DNA from: JAGOEF01 sp964511665
GTDB taxonomy: Bacteria; Bacteroidota; Bacteroidia; Bacteroidales; ML635J-15
DNA: 26,818 nucleotides
Assembly (NCBI GenBank): GCA_964511665.1
Contig: CAZEHA010000046.1
Span: 1 to 26,818, forward strand
Direction: 5' to 3'
Made by a program: the position numbers and the translations under genes. Below, piece after piece: positions 17,481 to 24,957 of the stretch. Within the stretch, counting starts at the first letter, position 1; each line of letters opens with the position of its first letter. Under the pieces are notes generated by a model that was given only the letters and a program-made list of their open reading frames with translations, did not search any database and had not been told where the DNA came from.

Positions 17481-19919
17481 CTATCGCTGTATCGATAATT
17501 TCTTTGTTACCCGCTTTCCATCGAAGTTTATCTGAACAAAATACAAACCGTTCTTATAACTACTAATATCCAATGTAAGTAATCCATCTGTTTCAGGTTC
17601 AATTTCAGTAAGTTTACGGCCGGTCATATCGAAAATACTTACCAAGGCCCTTTGGAAACTGAGTTCTCCCATGTCGAGGTTTACGATATCGGAGGCAGGG
17701 TTTGGATATAGCTTTATTTTCATTTCTGTCATAACTTCCTCAATATTCACGAGGCATGCCACCGGCCTGATGTCGGTTGAGGTTGAAAAGCCAAAGCGTT
17801 GCAAGCACGAATACCATTGACCTAGAATTTGCATATACAGGCTGTTGTAAACAACCTGATTGCCACGAGGTTGGGCAACGCTTACCACAAATCGGTCGTC
17901 GCTAATGCCATCTTGATTTGAATCGGGATAATTAATTCCGAATCCGGCAAAGAAAGGACCATTCACCTCAACAGGAGGATTAAAAGTAATAACAGAATAG
18001 AAATTGGCAGGGATGTCTTTAATAAGAACTTTTTTCATTGCCAGCACCGAATCGGGATAAGGGGTGCTTCCATCCCAAATATAGAAGTTCACATATGAAC
18101 TGATGCTTCCGTAGGTTGATGTTCGCACCGGAACAATAAGGGCTTCTATTTGTGTAAAACTATGGTCTTCGAAGTAATCGGCATAGGTTCTTACTCGCTG
18201 GCTGTTATGGCCTGCAATTTCGCCCCAACCCGATACAGGAACAGTGGTTACCAGTTCGTTGGGTGCTAAATTACGTAATGTATCGCAATAGAACGACACG
18301 GGACCGGTAAACACATATATGTAATCGTTTTTTGTTATATAGTCGGAGCCACAGTTATTGTTTACCGTAAGAGTAACATCATAGATGCCCGGAAAGTTAT
18401 ATTCAATCCCTTGGGTAATGTTGCTGTTGTTCGAATAGCTCGGGTAGCCATATTCAAAATACCAGTTCCAGTTCGACGGATTGTTGGTGGTTAAATCTTC
18501 GAAATACACTTTGTTGCTGGCCACTATCAGGCGGTTGCTGGCTCTGAAATCGGGAACAGGGGGGGAAGTACAGGGAGGATTATTCGATACCACAATGTAA
18601 TCGGTGCGCATCAGGCTGTCGATACCCAGGTTGTTCCAGGCAACCAGTTTCACGGTGTAAACACCCGGATTGTTGTAAACAATATTTTGGGGATGTTGCT
18701 CGGTAGAGGTGGCCACACTGGCACCCTGAAAAGTCCAGTTCCATCGGTAGGGATGCCCATAAGTCAGATCTCTGAAATTAACCGATTCGCCTGGAGCTAT
18801 TACTGTGTAATTGGCAATGAAATTCACTACCGGAGGTTCAGAAGCAAGCGGGATAACCTTAATATAATCTTGTTTCAGTTCTGTGTCTTGATTTCCATTT
18901 GCATCGGTTACTACCAGTTGCACATCGTAGATTCCGGGATTTGCGTAGGCAATGTTTTCGGGATTTTCGTCTGATGAGGAAAAGGGGAGACCTCCTTCGA
19001 ACGACCAGGCGAACTCATCAAACGGTCCGTTAATCGATAAATTGGTGAAATTAACTACCCCGCCTGCAGGTATTACCACTTCATCGGCAACAAAATTTGC
19101 GATTGGAATTGTGGTTTGGTCAATCACTGTAATGCAATCAATACAGGTGTAGGTATCGGTGTTGGTGGCGTTTTGCACATTTAGAGTAACATTGTATACT
19201 CCGGGTGTGTAATAGCATATCCCTGAAGGGTTTTGATCATTTGATCCGGGGGTCTGGGCACCGTCAAATGTCCATTCCCAAAAAGTAGGGTTCCCTGTTG
19301 ATAAATCCTGAAAATCGATGCATTCACCGGCATCTATGGCAAATGAAGAGGCTGTGAAGTTGGCTACCAAAATTAATCCTCCGCTGCCCACATCTCCTGC
19401 AGCTATGGTTGCGTTGTTGGTGTTGTTATAGGCCCAGTCAACAACAGTTACCACGCTGGTGGCCGAAATGCTAATTCGTATCCATCCGTAATAGGTATTT
19501 GTGCCAACAGTGAATGTGACTCCAACAAAACGGTTGGTTTGCCCCGACCATGATGTGTAGGTTTCTGACCGCAAAAATGCCTGCGATGGTGCTGCCTGAC
19601 CGCTGAAACTGCTGCCTGCTCCAACATTGGTTCCGTTGGTTAACACGGTAACATTAAAAATGCCTCCGCCTGCATCTGTGCTAACAACATCGCACCCGGT
19701 TGCCAGATTCGAAAAAATAATCTCGAAAATATTGGCACCTGCATTTACATTGTTGGTTATCGAAAAATCGTTGATGCCATCGTTGTTCATGTCGATAAAA
19801 TACTCCGGATCCTGAGGCAGAATTACCGCATCGGGGTTTACATTAAAGTACACCACATCGGCAAATACGTGGTAGCACTGGGCTGTCAGCAACAAAAACA
19901 GTAGAAATCTAATTTTCAT
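17481..19919 (-). CDS. Secreted four-PKD protein with T9SS type A sorting domain
   Basis: 812 residues. The signal peptide ends at about residue 20. An N-terminal beta domain (22-180) contains DMNNDGINDF, a likely calcium-binding loop, and GTNTYYGWIRISIS. Four PKD domains lie at about 185-266, 272-355, 362-444 and 455-536. Each has W/F-x-W-x-F followed by NP and PGxYxVxLxV, but without the usual acidic DFGDG turn (WTFDGAQ, WSFEGGL, WTFQGAS, WYFEYGY). A beta-rich region (540-720) resembles the putative lectin or jelly-roll parts of other T9SS cargo; it carries NYPDSNQDGISDDR, another calcium loop. The C-terminal sorting domain is at about 737-812 (IKLYPNPASDIVNLDMGELS, then SYKNGLYFVQI). Surface or extracellular; no catalytic domain seen. 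The start is preceded by a -7 box at 19975. Confidence 0.92.
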   Translation of the reverse strand: MKIRFLLFLLLTAQCYHVFADVVYFNVNPDAVILPQDPEYFIDMNNDGINDFSITNNVNAGANIFEIIFSNLATGCDVVSTDAGGGIFNVTVLTNGTNVGAGSSFSGQAAPSQAFLRSETYTSWSGQTNRFVGVTFTVGTNTYYGWIRISISATSVVTVVDWAYNNTNNATIAAGDVGSGGLILVANFTASSFAIDAGECIDFQDLSTGNPTFWEWTFDGAQTPGSNDQNPSGICYYTPGVYNVTLNVQNATNTDTYTCIDCITVIDQTTIPIANFVADEVVIPAGGVVNFTNLSINGPFDEFAWSFEGGLPFSSSDENPENIAYANPGIYDVQLVVTDANGNQDTELKQDYIKVIPLASEPPVVNFIANYTVIAPGESVNFRDLTYGHPYRWNWTFQGASVATSTEQHPQNIVYNNPGVYTVKLVAWNNLGIDSLMRTDYIVVSNNPPCTSPPVPDFRASNRLIVASNKVYFEDLTTNNPSNWNWYFEYGYPSYSNNSNITQGIEYNFPGIYDVTLTVNNNCGSDYITKNDYIYVFTGPVSFYCDTLRNLAPNELVTTVPVSGWGEIAGHNSQRVRTYADYFEDHSFTQIEALIVPVRTSTYGSISSYVNFYIWDGSTPYPDSVLAMKKVLIKDIPANFYSVITFNPPVEVNGPFFAGFGINYPDSNQDGISDDRFVVSVAQPRGNQVVYNSLYMQILGQWYSCLQRFGFSTSTDIRPVACLVNIEEVMTEMKIKLYPNPASDIVNLDMGELSFQRALVSIFDMTGRKLTEIEPETDGLLTLDISSYKNGLYFVQINFDGKRVTKKLSIQR

Positions 19920-19974
19920 AAATCGCTAATTTATGTTATAAAACGCAACACATACTACTATGGTTGCTGAACAA

Positions 19975-19982
19975 CAAAGTTA
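19975..19982 (-). promoter_or_regulatory. Candidate -7 box TAACTTTG for the four-PKD gene
   Basis: The complement of CAAAGTTA reads TAACTTTG, matching TAnnTTTG, 55 bases before the ATG. No clear TTG lies 19-21 bases further upstream. Confidence 0.4.
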
Positions 19983-20043
19983 ATCAAGAAATGATAATTA
20001 CCACATATTTCGCCTAAAATTCGTATAGTTACGGTGGATTTAT

Positions 20044-20051
20044 TATTTTTG
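20044..20051 (+). promoter_or_regulatory. Candidate -7 box TATTTTTG for efp
   Basis: TATTTTTG matches TAnnTTTG and lies 26 bases before the efp ATG, which gives a short leader. The -33 region reads TTCG and not TTG. Confidence 0.45.
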
Positions 20052-20077
20052 CAGCCTGAAAATGTAAATTATTGTGT

Positions 20078-20641
20078 ATGGCAACCACTGCAGATATTAA
20101 AAGAGGATTAACCATTGAGTTCAACGGTAAATTGTATCAAATAGTTTATTTTCAACACGTTAAGCCGGGCAAAGGGGGCGCGTTTGTGCGCACAAAACTG
20201 AAAAGCCTCGAAAACGGCAGGGTAATCGACAATACCTTTAATGCAGGCGTAAAAATAAATACGGTTCGCATCGAACGCCGTCCCTATCAATTCTTGTATA
20301 AAGATGATATGGGTTATCATTTTATGCACACAGAAACTTATGAGCAGATATCTCTGAACCCGGAACTTATCGAAAATGCCGATTTAATGCTCGACGGACA
20401 AATGGTTGAAATGGTTTTTCATGCTGAGAATGAAGCGGTGCTTACCTGCGATTTGCTTCCTTATGTTGAGATGACGGTAACCTATACCGAACCCGGAATA
20501 AAAGGCGATACGGCAACAAACACACTGAAGCAAGCCACTATCGAAACCGGCGCTACCATTATGGTGCCGCTGTTTATCAACATTGGCGACCGTATTAAAA
20601 TAGACACTGTTACCCGCGAATACGTAGAAAGGGTACGCTAA
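20078..20641 (+). CDS. efp: Translation elongation factor P
   Basis: 187 residues from the ATG at 20078 (MATTADIKRGLTIEF). An in-frame TTG six bases earlier adds only two residues and is rejected. EF-P binds between the P and E sites of the ribosome and relieves stalling at consecutive prolines. The loop at the tip of domain I reads HVKPGKGGAF with Lys32, the position that is post-translationally modified in other bacteria; which modification applies here is unknown, and no modifying enzyme gene is in the window. The C-terminal signature TLKQATIETGATIMVPLFIN is intact, as is the GDRIKIDTVTREYVERVR end. Monocistronic, with its own short upstream region. Confidence 0.97.
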   Translation: MATTADIKRGLTIEFNGKLYQIVYFQHVKPGKGGAFVRTKLKSLENGRVIDNTFNAGVKINTVRIERRPYQFLYKDDMGYHFMHTETYEQISLNPELIENADLMLDGQMVEMVFHAENEAVLTCDLLPYVEMTVTYTEPGIKGDTATNTLKQATIETGATIMVPLFINIGDRIKIDTVTREYVERVR

Positions 20642-20682
20642 AATTTTATTGATTTCGCACTCGTTTTTTTTACAAAACTTTT

Positions 20683-22485
20683 TTACCTGCGATTGTAGTC
20701 GCTGCGGGGTTTTTCGTGTTGCGGGTCTTTCTGGTTGGTTTTTACTTCAACTTCGTAGTTGCCGCGATACAGGGCATCATACTCAACCATACCACGTTTA
20801 TCGTACATTACCATGCGACCTTCGAGTAGCCCGTTTTTGTAGTTCATTTCAAACTCTTGCACCCCATGGTCGTACCAACCCAACCATTTGCCCTCGGGCT
20901 TGTCGTCTTTGTAGTTTTCTTGACGTATTTTTCCTCCATTAGGATTGTAGTATGTCCATTTACCATGTTTTTTCCCTTGCGAGTAGATGCCTTCGAGTAG
21001 TAGTGTCCCTCGTAAATTGTATGTTTTATAGGGTCCGTGTAGTAGCGAAACTTCGCGGTTTTCGCCATACAGTTTTGTATTTGCTTTACTTATGGTAACA
21101 ATGTAATTCTCTTCTAATTGCAGTTTCCCGTTTGGCGAGAAATACTCCGCTTTGCCATTGATTAATCCGTTTTTGTAGGTAATCGACGATTTACGCTCGC
21201 CATTTTCGTACCAGCTTTTCCAAAGGCCAGTCATGTTGCCGAAATCGTATTTTCCTTCGAGGCTTTTTTCTCCGTTCTCATAATATTCAACCCATAAACC
21301 ATCTTCAACATCGTTTTCGAATTGACCTTTACGGAATAATTGACCGTTTTCGTAGTTTACAATATAATCGCCGTTTTTTCGGCTGTTCTCATAATTTATA
21401 ATTCTCCACACCCCGCCGTTGGCGTACCAGTATGTCCAAGTGCCCTGCATTTCGCCGTTGTTGTAGTTTCCTTCGTTTCCTTTGCTTCCGTCGCTGCGCC
21501 AGTAGGTCCACAATCCGTGCTGCTGGTCGTTTTCAAAATTACCGTCAATGTCTTTTTTTCCATCAAAAAGCCACCAATGGGCTTCTCCATGCTTTTTGCC
21601 TTCGGCATACATAATCGATGCTTCAATTTTTTCGTTGTTATAGTACTTCTCTTGCAAACCATGACGAATGCCGGCCTTATAGTTGTTCTTACTTCTCAGT
21701 ACACCATCGGGATACCAAAAAAGCCATTCTCCTTCGCGTTCATCATTCTTTAAAAAGCCTTCCATTTCTTTATTGCCGTCGCGGAAATAATAAACACACT
21801 TACCGCTTCCATAGGTTATTTCGCTTCTCAGTTGCTGGTTGTCGTAATATTCTTTCCAAACACCAACCCGTTGCCCTTTGTTGTATTCGCCGGTTTCCTT
21901 AACCTGTCCGTTTTCATGAAAGTACGTCCAAACACCATGCTCCACACTGTCGGTTACCAATCCCTCCGATAGTTTATTGGGATATTCATAGTAGCGCAGT
22001 ATTTTCCCATTTCCGTTTTTTACGGTTTGTTCCCCTTCGGGGTTGAAAAAACTGATTAATTTAGGTATGCCTTTTTGATATTCAATTACCAACTCAATTT
22101 TTGCCGACTTATAGTATGTGGTCCAAATACTGTCTTTTATCCCATTGCTGTAATGACCTTCCAGCTTCAGTATGCCGGTTTCGTACCACGATTGATATAT
22201 GCCATGTCGAATATTGCTGTAGAAACTTGTCAGTTCTTGCTTCCGACCCGAACCGTAGTACAATATATCGGCACCATGCATCTGGCCTTTAAAAAAATCA
22301 GTTTCCCTGATGAGTTTCCCTTCAGTATCCCAATATTGCCAGTGCCCCATCTCAAGCCCAAGGTGCATCATGCCTTCAGATTTCTTCTTGCCATTTTTAT
22401 AATAATCAACCGATGGTTCAAACTCCTGTGCTGTCAATATGCAGGAAGCGATTATAAAGGAAAACAGAAAAAGTAATTTTTTCAT
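20683..22485 (-). CDS. Exported MORN-variant (YwqK-like) repeat protein
   Basis: 600 residues made almost entirely of 20-24-residue repeats of the form HGxWxxYYxNGxxxxExxYxxG (HGVWTYFHENGQVKETGEY, TGLWKSWYENGERKSSITY, HGKWTYYNPNGGKIRQENY), roughly twenty copies. The N-terminus MKKLLFLFSFIIASCILTAQ is a signal peptide. It can be read as ordinary cleavage after TAQ or as a lipobox IASC with C15 lipidated; I cannot decide. Repeats of this type (MORN_2) form extended beta-sheet rods and are abundant in exported Bacteroidota proteins, with unknown function. The name 'toxin-antitoxin YwqK antitoxin' often attached to such proteins is not supported here because no toxin gene is adjacent. Convergent with efp, 41 bases apart. 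No T9SS sorting domain. Confidence 0.87.
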   Translation of the reverse strand: MKKLLFLFSFIIASCILTAQEFEPSVDYYKNGKKKSEGMMHLGLEMGHWQYWDTEGKLIRETDFFKGQMHGADILYYGSGRKQELTSFYSNIRHGIYQSWYETGILKLEGHYSNGIKDSIWTTYYKSAKIELVIEYQKGIPKLISFFNPEGEQTVKNGNGKILRYYEYPNKLSEGLVTDSVEHGVWTYFHENGQVKETGEYNKGQRVGVWKEYYDNQQLRSEITYGSGKCVYYFRDGNKEMEGFLKNDEREGEWLFWYPDGVLRSKNNYKAGIRHGLQEKYYNNEKIEASIMYAEGKKHGEAHWWLFDGKKDIDGNFENDQQHGLWTYWRSDGSKGNEGNYNNGEMQGTWTYWYANGGVWRIINYENSRKNGDYIVNYENGQLFRKGQFENDVEDGLWVEYYENGEKSLEGKYDFGNMTGLWKSWYENGERKSSITYKNGLINGKAEYFSPNGKLQLEENYIVTISKANTKLYGENREVSLLHGPYKTYNLRGTLLLEGIYSQGKKHGKWTYYNPNGGKIRQENYKDDKPEGKWLGWYDHGVQEFEMNYKNGLLEGRMVMYDKRGMVEYDALYRGNYEVEVKTNQKDPQHEKPRSDYNRR

Positions 22486-22502
22486 ACAATATTGATTTTA
22501 TG

Positions 22503-22510
22503 CAAAAGTA
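22503..22510 (-). promoter_or_regulatory. Candidate -7 box TACTTTTG for the MORN-repeat gene
   Basis: The complement of CAAAAGTA reads TACTTTTG, 18 bases before the ATG, which implies a very short leader. No TTG is found at the expected -33 distance. Confidence 0.4.
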
Positions 22511-22617
22511 GAAATTTCAACATATTTTTTTCTCTTATATTAGAACACTTATTAACGACCTAATGTGTATGATTGTCGAATTTTTTCGATTTTCAGTAAA
22601 AATAATTGCATAAAAAC

Positions 22618-22648
22618 TTGCAAACGACCATTCTCAATACTATATTTG
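22618..22648 (+). promoter_or_regulatory. Promoter TTG-N20-TATATTTG of the secreted-protein gene
   Basis: TTG at 22618-22620 and TATATTTG at 22641-22648 are separated by 20 bases, the same spacing as at hppA. The start codon is 32 bases downstream. Confidence 0.65.
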
Positions 22649-22667
22649 TTAATAACTTTGTTAATAA
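22645..22667 (+). repeat. Direct repeat TTTGTTAATAA, two copies with period 12
   Basis: TTTGTTAATAA occurs at 22645-22655 and again at 22657-22667, exact. The first copy starts within the -7 box, so the pair overlaps the transcription start region. It could be an operator or chance in AT-rich DNA. Confidence 0.5.
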
Positions 22668-22679
22668 ATATTCCGCATC

Positions 22680-23480
22680 ATGAAAAAAGCTATCCTCGCA
22701 ACAATCCTAACACTCACAATGTCAGCAACATATGTTCTAAATGCTGAAGAGCTTGTGATTAAGGGCCTTTATCAGGGAATTGATCTGTATGTGATGAATC
22801 CTATGCTCGACGAGTCGGGTGATGTGTATTGTGTGAAAGAAATATTCATCAACGATGTTTCATATCAGGATGTCATCAATTCAAGTGCTTTTTGTTTGAG
22901 CTTGAGTTCTTTGCAATTGCCGTTGGGAAAAGACCTTGAAATCAGGTTTATTCATGGCAGCGATTGTGCGCCCAGAATTATCAATCCCGAAGTGTTGAAA
23001 ACATTGAGTACCTATAGCATTATCGATTTGCAATTAAGTGGCGAAACGCTCTCGTTTACCACTCAGGGCGAGTCGAGTAAAATTGCATTTGTGTTGGAGG
23101 AATATCGCTGGAACCGTTGGGTAAAGGTAGGAGAGGTGCAGGGCAAAGGCGGTCCGCAAAACAACAGTTATACAATGGAATTATGTCCGGTTAGCGGTAA
23201 AAATAAATACAGGGTATCTCAAACCGATCATTTGTATCGTACCAAGTATTCAGAAGAATTCGAATTTGTAGTGGATAAAGAACCGGTGAAACCCATATCA
23301 AAACTGAAAGGAGTTAAAGCAGAAATTCTATTCAATACCAAAGCATCTTACCGTGTGTTGAATATTTACGGTGAGTTGTTGATGAGCGGAATCGCCGAAT
23401 CAATCGACGTTAGCACGCTGAGTAAAGGCACTTATGTGCTGGCTTACGAGAATACATTTGTTAATTTTACGAAAAAGTAG
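22680..23480 (+). CDS. Secreted protein of unknown function with sorting-domain-like C-terminus
   Basis: 266 residues. The signal peptide ends at about residue 22 (YVLNA/EE). The start ELVIKGLYQGIDLYVMNP and FINDVSYQDVINSSAF form a first beta domain. About 115-196 looks like a fibronectin-type sheet (FVLEEYRWNRWVKVGEVQGK, then NKYRVSQTD). The order resembles a conserved secreted Bacteroidota family of unknown function that I remember only from general familiarity. The last ~55 residues (YRVLNIYGELLMSG, then IDVSTLSKGTYVLAYE) match the second half of a T9SS type A domain, but the usual YPNP start is absent, so export through T9SS is uncertain. It has a clear promoter and a terminator 21 bases past its stop, so it is a single-gene unit. 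Confidence 0.85.
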   Translation: MKKAILATILTLTMSATYVLNAEELVIKGLYQGIDLYVMNPMLDESGDVYCVKEIFINDVSYQDVINSSAFCLSLSSLQLPLGKDLEIRFIHGSDCAPRIINPEVLKTLSTYSIIDLQLSGETLSFTTQGESSKIAFVLEEYRWNRWVKVGEVQGKGGPQNNSYTMELCPVSGKNKYRVSQTDHLYRTKYSEEFEFVVDKEPVKPISKLKGVKAEILFNTKASYRVLNIYGELLMSGIAESIDVSTLSKGTYVLAYENTFVNFTKK

Positions 23481-23500
23481 CATCATTAATTCGCAATATG

Positions 23501-23521
23501 GGGGCGCAAGCCCCTTTTTTT
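23501..23521 (+). terminator. Intrinsic terminator with GCAA tetraloop
   Basis: GGGGC (23501-23505), loop GCAA, GCCCC (23510-23514), then seven T to 23521. The stem is short but GC-only and closed by a GNRA loop. It lies after the secreted-protein stop and directly before the ATG at 23522 of the next gene. Confidence 0.75.
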
Positions 23522-24508
23522 ATGCAAGACCCGCTTCGTACATATTATAGTAAACTGTTGCAGATTAAAAACAGTACCGACTTCGATACTCTTATGCACA
23601 GTGCATTGCAGTATCAGCTGCAGCACAACCGGCTTTACAACGATTACCATTGTTTGTTGCAACCAAACAAGCCGCTGCGAGATGAAAACCCCTATCCGGC
23701 TTTTTTGCCTGTTTCGCTGTTTAAAACCCACAGGGTTCTTACAGGGCAATCGGAACCCGAAATTGTTTTCAGAAGTTCGGGAACCACGGGTCAGATTTCG
23801 CAGCATGCCGTGATTGATGCTTCGTGGTACCGTGAGGTGTCGATGGCGGCTTTTGAATATTTTTATGGAAATGTTTCTGAATATGCCATTCTGGCGCTTT
23901 TACCGGGCTACGTGGAACGCGGCAATGCTTCGCTTGTGTACATGGTCAATCATTTCATACAGCTTTCGGCCAAGCCGGAGTCGGGCTACTATATGAACAA
24001 TCATATGGCATTGCGTAGCGCTGTCGAAACACTTGAGTGCAATAAGCAAGCCTATCTGTTATTTGGTGTAAGCAGTGCTTTGTTGCGTTTTGCAGGAGAA
24101 TTCCCCGTGCAAATAAAAAATGGTATCGTAATGGAAACGGGAGGAACCAAGGCTATGGAGACCGAAATTCTGAAGGAGGATTTACACAACAGGCTTCGTA
24201 TGGCATTTGGGGTGGAGCAGGTGCATTCGGAATATGGTATGACCGAATTGTTGTCGCAAGCCTACTCTCAGGCGAATGGCGTATTTCGTTGCCCCCCATG
24301 GATGAAAGTGCTGGTGCGCGACCCCAACGACCCGTTTCAGATAAGGAATTCGGGAAGCGGAGCAATCAACATCATCGATTTGGCCAACATACACTCGTGC
24401 TGTTTTATCGAAACCTCCGATTTGGGTCGTGTTTACCCCGATGGCAGTTTTGAGATTCTCGGCCGCTTCGACCACAGCGACGTGAGAGGCTGCAACCAGA
24501 TGGGATAG
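23522..24508 (+). CDS. LuxE/PaaK-like acyl-protein synthetase (acyltransferase)
   Basis: 328 residues from the ATG at 23522. An in-frame ATG at 23498 adds eight residues, but those codons are the terminator hairpin, so the later ATG is preferred. ANL-superfamily features: FRSSGTTGQ (83-91), METGGTKAM (204-212), SEYGMTELLSQAY (236-248) and the closing EILGRFDHSDVRGCN (311-325). LuxE-type enzymes activate a fatty acid with ATP and pass it to a protein cysteine; related Bacteroidota proteins are annotated simply as acyl transferases. The large C-terminal lid of ordinary acyl-CoA ligases is missing, as expected for LuxE. No luciferase or reductase genes are nearby, so this is not bioluminescence; substrate unknown. 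No promoter is visible between the terminator and the ATG. Confidence 0.85.
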   Translation: MQDPLRTYYSKLLQIKNSTDFDTLMHSALQYQLQHNRLYNDYHCLLQPNKPLRDENPYPAFLPVSLFKTHRVLTGQSEPEIVFRSSGTTGQISQHAVIDASWYREVSMAAFEYFYGNVSEYAILALLPGYVERGNASLVYMVNHFIQLSAKPESGYYMNNHMALRSAVETLECNKQAYLLFGVSSALLRFAGEFPVQIKNGIVMETGGTKAMETEILKEDLHNRLRMAFGVEQVHSEYGMTELLSQAYSQANGVFRCPPWMKVLVRDPNDPFQIRNSGSGAINIIDLANIHSCCFIETSDLGRVYPDGSFEILGRFDHSDVRGCNQMG

Positions 24509-24528
24509 GAAACAAGGTGCACTAAAAT

Positions 24529-24563
24529 AAAAAAAGCCGGATTTCTTCAACCCGACTTTTTTT
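24529..24563 (+). terminator. Terminator after the acyltransferase gene
   Basis: AAAAAAAGCCGG (24529-24540) faces CCGACTTTTTTT (24552-24563), twelve pairs with one C-A mismatch and an eleven-base loop. The A and T runs on the two sides would let it work in both directions. Confidence 0.75.
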
Positions 24564-24636
24564 GCAGTCCGACGGGGACTTTATGTTTTGTAATAAAACC
24601 TTTGCTGTGCAAGAAATTCACGACACGCAAAAACCG

Positions 24637-24658
24637 TGGTAACGAAATGGTAACGAAA
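24637..24658. repeat. Tandem 11-mer TGGTAACGAAA, two exact copies
   Basis: TGGTAACGAAA at 24637-24647 is followed without gap by the same word at 24648-24658. The spacing of one helical turn suits paired protein binding, for example recombinase arm sites; no direct proof. Confidence 0.7.
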
Positions 24659-24675
24659 AAAAAGAACCTCATCGG

Positions 24676-24771
24676 GGAATCGAACCTCCCCAGTTTGCAT
24701 TCGCTTTCAATCCCGCATCAAAGCTACAAAACTTATTTTTAACAAACAAATAGGACTCATGGTTCGATTCC
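24676..24771. repeat. Inverted pair of tRNA T-arm-like words (GGTTCGATTCC)
   Basis: GGAATCGAACC at 24676-24686 is the exact reverse complement of GGTTCGATTCC at 24761-24771. The word is the typical T-loop of tRNAs. Around the right copy, AGGACTCAT resembles the 5' half of an anticodon arm joined directly to the T-loop; around the left copy GGGG (24674-24677) and CCCC (24688-24691) flank it. Neither folds as a complete tRNA. They look like tRNA fragments of the kind left at integration sites. Confidence 0.5.
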
Positions 24772-24860
24772 TTTTGGGAGTTAAAAAAGTTAAATTTTTT
24801 ACAAATTTCTGCAATTCAAAAAGTGATTTCTAAGGCAATTTTTAGAAAACCAAAAACCTT

Positions 24861-24890
24861 TGAAGCAAAGTGATGCTAAGTGATGCAAAG
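24861..24890. repeat. Three tandem decamers (TGATGCWAAG-type)
   Basis: TGAAGCAAAG (24861-24870), TGATGCTAAG (24871-24880) and TGATGCAAAG (24881-24890) follow one another with a 10-base period. They end 67 bases before the helix-turn-helix gene start. Helically phased repeats of this kind are typical binding sites of excisionase or repressor proteins, possibly the product of that gene. Confidence 0.65.
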
Positions 24891-24957
24891 GAATCATAGC
24901 CCATTGAAAATTCAAAATTAGGTGTTTTATTTGTGTAGTTACAAAAATTTAACGCCC

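Larger units (their letters stand above)
24509..24957. other. 449-base junction between core chromosome and probable mobile element
   Basis: No gene is seen. From left to right it holds the terminator at 24529, a small hairpin AGTCC-gacgg-GGACT at 24566-24580, tandem 11-mers at 24637-24658, two inverted tRNA T-arm-like words at 24676 and 24761, and three tandem decamers at 24861-24890. The density of short repeats and the accessory genes that follow suggest an attachment/regulatory region. Confidence 0.55.

Noticed and set aside
20683..22485. Toxin-antitoxin antitoxin function for the MORN-repeat protein
   Set aside because: The protein has an export signal, is very long and has no adjacent toxin gene; the YwqK antitoxin label is not supported.
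23498..23521. ATG at 23498 as start of the acyltransferase
   Set aside because: Its first eight codons are the terminator hairpin and T run; the ATG at 23522 gives the expected N-terminus.
23522..24508. Bioluminescence (lux) locus
   Set aside because: Only a LuxE-like synthetase is present; there are no luciferase, LuxC or LuxD genes around it.
24655..24780. A complete tRNA gene on either strand around the GGTTCGATTCC words
   Set aside because: The T stems pair at only two or three of five positions, and no matching 5' acceptor strand or D arm is visible. I describe fragments only.
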